This document shows, piece by piece, positions 58,791-64,000 of a stretch of DNA of 64,000 nt. The first letter of the stretch is position 1. The number at the start of each line of letters is the position of its first letter. The notes under the pieces were generated by a model, which saw only the letters and a program-made list of their open reading frames with translations, was not told the origin of the DNA and made no database searches. The position numbers and the translations under genes are program-made. This DNA comes from Brachypodium distachyon (lineage: Eukaryota > Streptophyta > Magnoliopsida > Poales > Poaceae): positions 11,006,613 through 11,070,612 of the forward strand of contig NC_016135.3 of assembly GCF_000005505.3 (NCBI RefSeq), read 5' to 3'.

Positions 58791-60696
58791 ATGGTTCTCA
58801 TCGACGACCAGGATGAGTACGCCAAGCTCGTTCGGGGGATGAACCCGCCGAGGTGAGAGCGAATCGATTAGCGGCCCCTCTGCTGCTTTTCTGTAAAGTT
58901 GCCTTCCGTTTTCCCTTTTTCCCGGATGTTTGCAGTTCGCCAATTTTGCTTCTGGTTTTCCTTCTTCTTCTTCTTCTTCTTCTGTTGTTGTTGTGATTTT
59001 GAGCTTTGCGTTGTAAAATTGGAGGCTGAAATGGGAATCCTCTGTTGTGAATTTTGCATCCTTGCTCTGCTCTGCTCTACTCTGTTGTGACGAATGGTTG
59101 TGCTGTTGCAGGGTCGAGATCGACAACGAGATCTCCAAAATTGGCACTTTCATCCAGGTGGACAGCGTCAACACCCACGGCACGCTCCTCGCCCTGGTCC
59201 AGGTCATCACCGACCTCAACCTCGTCGTCCGCAAGGCCTACTTCACCGCCGACGGCGACTGGTTCATGGACGGTGAGCACCAAAACTAACCTGATAAATT
59301 TTCCAGCACCAATTTCCATGGATTCTGTCAGTCTGACACAACTCCAATCCTTTTCTTCAGTGTTCTATGTCACTGACCGGGACGGGGAAAAGGTCACTGA
59401 CGAGGCAACTCTCAATTACATCCAGACGGTAATTCGCTAGGCTTTAGTTTCCTTTTTATTCTCAAGGGGGAAATTTTTTCGCATTCATTGTGTTTTTATT
59501 ACCGGTTCTTGAATGAATTGAGTCAAAGAAAGATTTTCTGAGTATCGAGTCGTTGGATGCAGACGCTGGAGTCAGACGATTGCTACTACACCGAGGCGCG
59601 CGACAACAGCGCGGATATAGTCCCATCGGAATCGGAGGAGGATTCCCATCAGTACAGCTCCATCGAGCTCACGGGCACGGACCGCCCGGGCCTTCTCTCC
59701 GAGGTGTGCGCCGTGCTGTCCGACGTGCGCTGCGCCGTGGTGAGCGCGGACCTCTGGACCTGCAACACGCGCGTGGCGGCCGTGGTGCAGGTCGCGGACG
59801 CGGCCACGGGCGTCGCCATCTCGGCAGACCCCGCCCGCGTGGCCGAGATCAGCCGCCGGCTCGCCCACCTCCTGCGCAGCCGCAGCTGGTGCCACGCCAC
59901 CGTGGCGGCCTCCGTGGCCGAGGAGCCGTCCCTCGTGGCGATGCACAAGGAGCGGCGCCTCCACCAGCTGATGGCCGCCGACCCGGAATCCGGCGTCATC
60001 GAAGGCGACGGCGCGTACCTGCAGCCGGCGCCGGGGACGACGCCTGCCACGGTGGTCGAGGTCACGGACTGCGCCCAGCGCGGGTACACGTTCGTGGTGG
60101 TGCGTTGCCGGGACGTGCCGAAGCTGCTGTTCGACACGGTGTGCACCATCACGGACGCGCAGTACGTGGTGTACCACGGCAACGTGAGCACGGAGCCCGA
60201 CGGGGTCACCGCGTACCAGGAGTACTACGTCCGGAACAAGGCCGGGTTAGCCGCGACGGAGCCCGAGCGCCTGCTGTTAAAAAGGCAGTTGGAGGCCGCG
60301 GTTGAACGGCGGTTTGCGGATGGGATCGAGCTCGAGGTCCGCTCCGGGGACAGGGCCGGGCTGCTGTCGGATGTCACCAGGATTATCCGGGAGAACGGGC
60401 TCACGATCCTGCGGGCCGGGGTCAAGTCCCAGGGCGGGGAGGCTGTGGACACTTTCTATGTGTCGGACCCCATGGGGCTCGACTACCCCGTGGAGCCCCG
60501 GACCATCGACACCATCCGCGCCCAGATCGGGGAGGCCACGCTGCGGGTCAAGAAGAACCCCTTCGCCGACGCCGACCAGCAGCAGCAGCAGCACGACGCC
60601 GCGGCATCCGTCGTCGGCGCCATCGCATTCATCCTCGGCAGCGTCTACAAGTTCTACCGCCCCTTCCAGAGCCTCGCCCTCGTCAAGCTCTACTAG
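58791..60696 (+). CDS. ACT-domain-repeat (ACR) family protein, four exons
   Basis: ACR proteins carry four ACT domains, folds that bind amino acids in metabolic enzymes, and are thought to sense or signal amino-acid status in plants. Exons 58791-58852, 59112-59272, 59361-59428 and 59563-60696 have GT-AG ends and consistent phases, giving 474 residues, in line with the family. The start is MVLIDDQDEYAKLVRGMNPP. ACT1 spans about 35-105 (GTFIQVDSVNTHGTLLALVQ, KAYFTADGDWFMDVFYVTD). ACT2 starts near 128 (IELTGTDRPGLLSEVCAVLS). ACT3 begins near 265 (FVVVRCRDVPKLLFDTVCT). ACT4 lies near 355-425 (LEVRSGDRAGLLSDVTRII, then VDTFYVSDPMG). A Q/H run (DADQQQQQHD) precedes a hydrophobic C-terminal tail ending FQSLALVKLY. 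Exon 4 is very GC-rich, as in many grass genes. Intron 1 has a (TTC)n run near 58963-58985. Which ACR member it is cannot be told here. Confidence 0.95.
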
Positions 60697-62646
60697 CTTA
60701 TGCGCGACAGAGATCATCTGATGGATGGAGAGACACCGGTGGTGATGCAGAATTTGGTGTTAATTTGTTGGATTTGATTCGTTGGATCGAGTAGGCGATG
60801 CCGAATTTGGTGTCAATTTGTTGGATTCTAGTATTGTCTTGTAATGTCCAGTCCAGTCGGTCGTGTCGTGTCGGAAGACAATGGTGATGATGAACATCGA
60901 GTCTGGGTCGTTGTAGACAGGGTAGTGTACAAGCTAGCTCAGGAGAGAAATGGTATGGTAGCTCAGCGCAGATAGGATAGCTTCATAGCAACTAGCTCTA
61001 GTTGGGTATACTAGAAATTGGGGTATGCTAGCTTAGTATGTTCTCTGTTGATTAGTCGTCTTGAGTACATTCTCTCGGGGGAAACAATGCATGGAGAAAA
61101 CTTGTGTCTACATCGATCGTGTATTCCTGTGTCTTATTCTTCTGAATTTCGCAAACAAATCGTTTGTTTACTTCGCTGCTGCAGATGGCTGAACTGGACT
61201 GAACCCGGCCAGTTAGAACTGGAAATCCCCGAAGCGGCATGAGGATAAAAGATCCGGCTTGTTTCTTCGTGGTGTATTTTTTTCAGATCCAACAATTACT
61301 GGCTTTCTATATGTGGCTTTATATATGAAATCAGTTCGCAAGACTTGCACAGGCCGCCTTGCGGCAAGGCTTAAAACGGCACGACAGAGAACGCAAAAGA
61401 AAGCCCACCCCAATGCAAGGGGTGATCCGGTGGTTTTTGGTATGTGAAAACTGTCGCTAGCTGATAAATGGTCCGTGCGAAATTGGGAAGTAGGTGATTT
61501 TACATCGAGAGATCCACCTTCTGCTAGGTGTGCCATTTTTTCGTTGAGGAGGGACCTCAACTTATGATGGAGAGATAGCTCTCCTTGTGCTCATAAACGA
61601 TACATGGATTTTTTTTTCAAAGAGAAGTTTGTTCGATTTCAAACTCAGATTCAATCATAATGTTGGGATTCAAACTTTGATTAAAACAAGAGGAATAAGC
61701 CATGCCGTCTTGGATGATCCACATATTTGGATCAAACATTGATGAACACATTGAACTATCCACGTGGCTGAGAAGCCATCATAGTCCAGCTGTCCAGACA
61801 CAACGATGCAATTACCCAGGGGCACGCTCTATCACTCAGCTAAATAGGAAACTGAACATAGTCTGTGTGACATGGCCATAGAATACTATATATAATTCTG
61901 TCAGGTTCAACTGCTTTTACATACTTGATGACAGTTTAGTTAAAATTGGAACAGTCAGAAAATAAATAATTTAAATCTATTTTATTTTAACTATAACAAC
62001 GTATAGGTTTACTAGGCGTCCATGCTTTTTTCATCAACTCGAAAAAACTAGGCGTTCATCCTTGTGCTACAGTTTTAGTATCTAGAAATTTTGAAAAGTC
62101 TATTTTTCCTCTTCTTACCAAGGGCTTTGAGTTTTTTTTTTCCTAACTTACTTTTTATTCAACTATTTACGCCTCCTGGACTAGGACTAAGTCCCTCTCC
62201 AATGCTCCACATTTGCGCCATCTCGTATGGCACTCCCAATACAATGTATTTAGATTGTATCATATTCATTAATTCTATATTAGATGTATCTTGGATTATA
62301 TCATATGCATTAAATCTATATATATTTAGATACAACTTCTTTGATATATAACTCGCCTCTTAAATTTTGTATCTAAATAAGTTTTCATTTAATGTGTTTT
62401 GTGATAGAGAAATTATTGTTATTTTGGATGCCATACTGAGTGCCATATCTCTCTTTTTCATTAAATATGGTGACATTAAATTAAATAAAATGACATTAAA
62501 TAGGGTGTCACATTCAGACTCTTTCTTAAATGACTTGTTTAGATACATGACACGGTAAAGCAGTGGAACTGCCACCGGTAGTCCTCATAGGATTTTTGCC
62601 TATATGGTGTAAAGCTAAGAAGGAGAGAGCGTGGAATCATCTCTTA
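60697..62646. other. Downstream region of the ACR gene, no gene recognised
   Basis: The first 200 to 300 bases after the stop, with partly repeated 'gaatttggtgtcaatttgtt' phrases, are probably the ACR 3' untranslated region. The remainder is AT-rich and without recognisable coding content or repeat ends. Confidence 0.5.
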
Positions 62647-62981
62647 GGCATGTACAATGGTTGATAAGACCGCCTTATCTTAACTGTAACATGTCAATTA
62701 GAAAAGACAACAAAACATGTTGTACAACGGGTTATCTCTTATTGTTATATCTTAAAATTAATTCTTAGATGAATAAAATTAACTAAATAAAGGCTAAGAA
62801 AAGACAAAATCTAGTACAATGGGAAATTTGTCTTATCGTTCCTTATCATTCTTGTGAAAAAAATCATCTCTTAATTAAGAGAAGGCTTGTGACTTTTCTT
62901 AATTTCTCTCTCTTTCACGTCAGATTTTATCCTACGTGACATCGCTAAGAGAAGTCTGACGTCACCCCATTGTACACGCTC
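62647..62981. mobile_element. PIF/Harbinger-like MITE
   Basis: The left end GGCATGTACAATGG and the right end CCATTGTACACGCTC are imperfect inverted repeats. TTA lies on both sides (62644-62646 and 62982-62984), the three-base target of PIF/Harbinger elements. It is 335 bases long, AT-rich, without coding capacity, and has further internal inverted symmetry. Confidence 0.75.
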
Positions 62982-64000
62982 TTACTTTAGAGTACAATAT
63001 CTACACGCAATCTAACACATAGATCATGAAATCTCATTATCATCCAATTAGATCCTACTAATCTTAATAAAGTGAAGCACACTATGTAAATTGGATACAC
63101 CACGGGTACTTACAGGGCCGTCATCAGGGTCTGCGAGGATGGTTTTTTTTTTGGCGAAAGGGTCTGCGAGATGAGCTACGGGACCCTAAAAAACTAAGGG
63201 CCCAAATTTATTATTTTAGGCTAGCCTTTACCTAAAAGCAAAAAGGCCGGCCTGCACCACCTTGCCCCTGTCCAGGCCGTCTTAACTTTCATTGGTAGCT
63301 CGGCCCACGAATCTCTTACGATTCATTGGTAGTTTATTGGGCTGGGGAACGGGCAACCTCCTAGGCCCACGGCCCAGCCCATCGCCGCAGGCCTCCTGTA
63401 CGAAATTAATTTTGGCAACTTCCGGAGTCCTTGGCTCCCACGAATCCATGATTGACTGTTTTCTGTCGATCCATCCCGTTCCGGGAGACCGTATCTCCAT
63501 CGGCCATAGGACCTGCGTGCCCTCCGCCCGTCAGGCGCGTCTGCCGTTCTGCAGTTCGATCACACGCGTCGGTCCTTATTTTAAAGGCCAAAGCCAATCA
63601 CGAAATTGCGTCACACCGGCATTGACACATCACTGATCTTGCAATTGAACTTCGTGCTATCAAGAAAGACAGAAGAAGTTTAACTCTTGACTAACAAGTC
63701 CATGCTCGATCAATCAATGCATCAATCTCGATTGCTAAAATTTACAGGGTTTTCTTTACATTTTGATCTGGGGCTTAAATTCTGAAGACTATCCCCAGAT
63801 AAATATATAATTAACTAATAAGGAGTATTAAGAGTGAATTCCATTTTAATATTAAATTAGTGGAAGATATCAACTATTGTTTGTTTTTCTGAAAAGGTTC
63901 ACCGATCTATTAATAATTATCAACAGCGGTACAAGAGTCCTAAAAGTAATGAAAATTACAAATAGATCCTTGTACCACTTAATTATGACAACAAGCACCG
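62982..64000. other. Right edge of the window, no gene recognised
   Basis: The segment 63113-63254 begins CAGGGCCG and ends 'aggccggcctg', faintly hAT-like, but no eight-base duplication was found. The last 100 bases ('caacagcggtacaagag') look like repetitive sequence continuing outside the window. Confidence 0.4.

Noticed and set aside
58499..59319. Minus-strand and alternative frames overlapping the ACR gene
   Set aside because: The four-exon ACR model with conserved ACT domains accounts for this region; the others are GC-driven shadows.
63113..63254. hAT-like MITE bounded by CAGGGCCG and 'ggccggcctg'
   Set aside because: The ends match only over a few bases and no eight-base target duplication was found.

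Overview
The window looks like a piece of a large, transposon-rich grass genome, probably Pooideae. Evidence: split eukaryotic genes with GT-AG introns, two BARE/Angela-type Copia LTRs, Stowaway MITEs, En/Spm-type CACTA elements, a Mutator-like element and L1-type LINEs. All calls come from reading translations, splice sites, terminal repeats and target-site duplications (TSDs). No database search was run.

Host genes are few. On the minus strand (9945 to about 4479) lies an eight-exon gene for RMI1, the OB-fold partner of TOP3 and RecQ helicase in the dissolvasome. Its exon phases all agree, and its first exon is unusually proline-rich and repetitive. A tRNA-Gly(UCC) lies at 11806-11877. On the plus strand (58791-60696) a four-exon gene encodes a 474-residue ACT-domain-repeat (ACR) protein. 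A possible orphan first exon sits at 55748-55848, next to a tandem array of about six 253-bp units.

Most of the rest is layered mobile DNA. Left to right: glycerol kinase gene fragments beside a Helitron-like 3' end (to 2672); MITEs; a decayed CACTA relic with a Ulp1-like peptidase (16732-18315); a Copia solo LTR (18556-20307, TSD CGTGC); a long-TIR non-autonomous MULE (20606-21333); and an 11.5-kb MULE (22906-34443). The large MULE has 233-bp inverted repeats, a broken mudrA transposase on the minus strand and an open GRF-finger-like gene on the plus strand. Its transposase is split by two solo LTRs (25871-27551, TSD GCTTG; 28886-32661, TSD AAGTG). Next comes a 15.9-kb CACTA element (35173-51051, TSD AGA) with decayed transposase and Ulp1-like genes and a nested LINE. 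A second, 5'-truncated LINE with an RNase H domain (51664-53648) and a PIF/Harbinger-like MITE (62647-62981, TSD TTA) complete the set.

The most interesting structure is the 11.5-kb MULE. Its two genes converge from the two terminal repeats, as mudrA and mudrB do in maize MuDR, but the second position holds an intact gene for a GRF-finger-like, coiled-coil, membrane-anchored protein while the transposase is dead. The CACTA element is also odd: it carries an extra internal block of terminal-type repeats, suggesting a composite element, and its peptidase has lost the catalytic cysteine.
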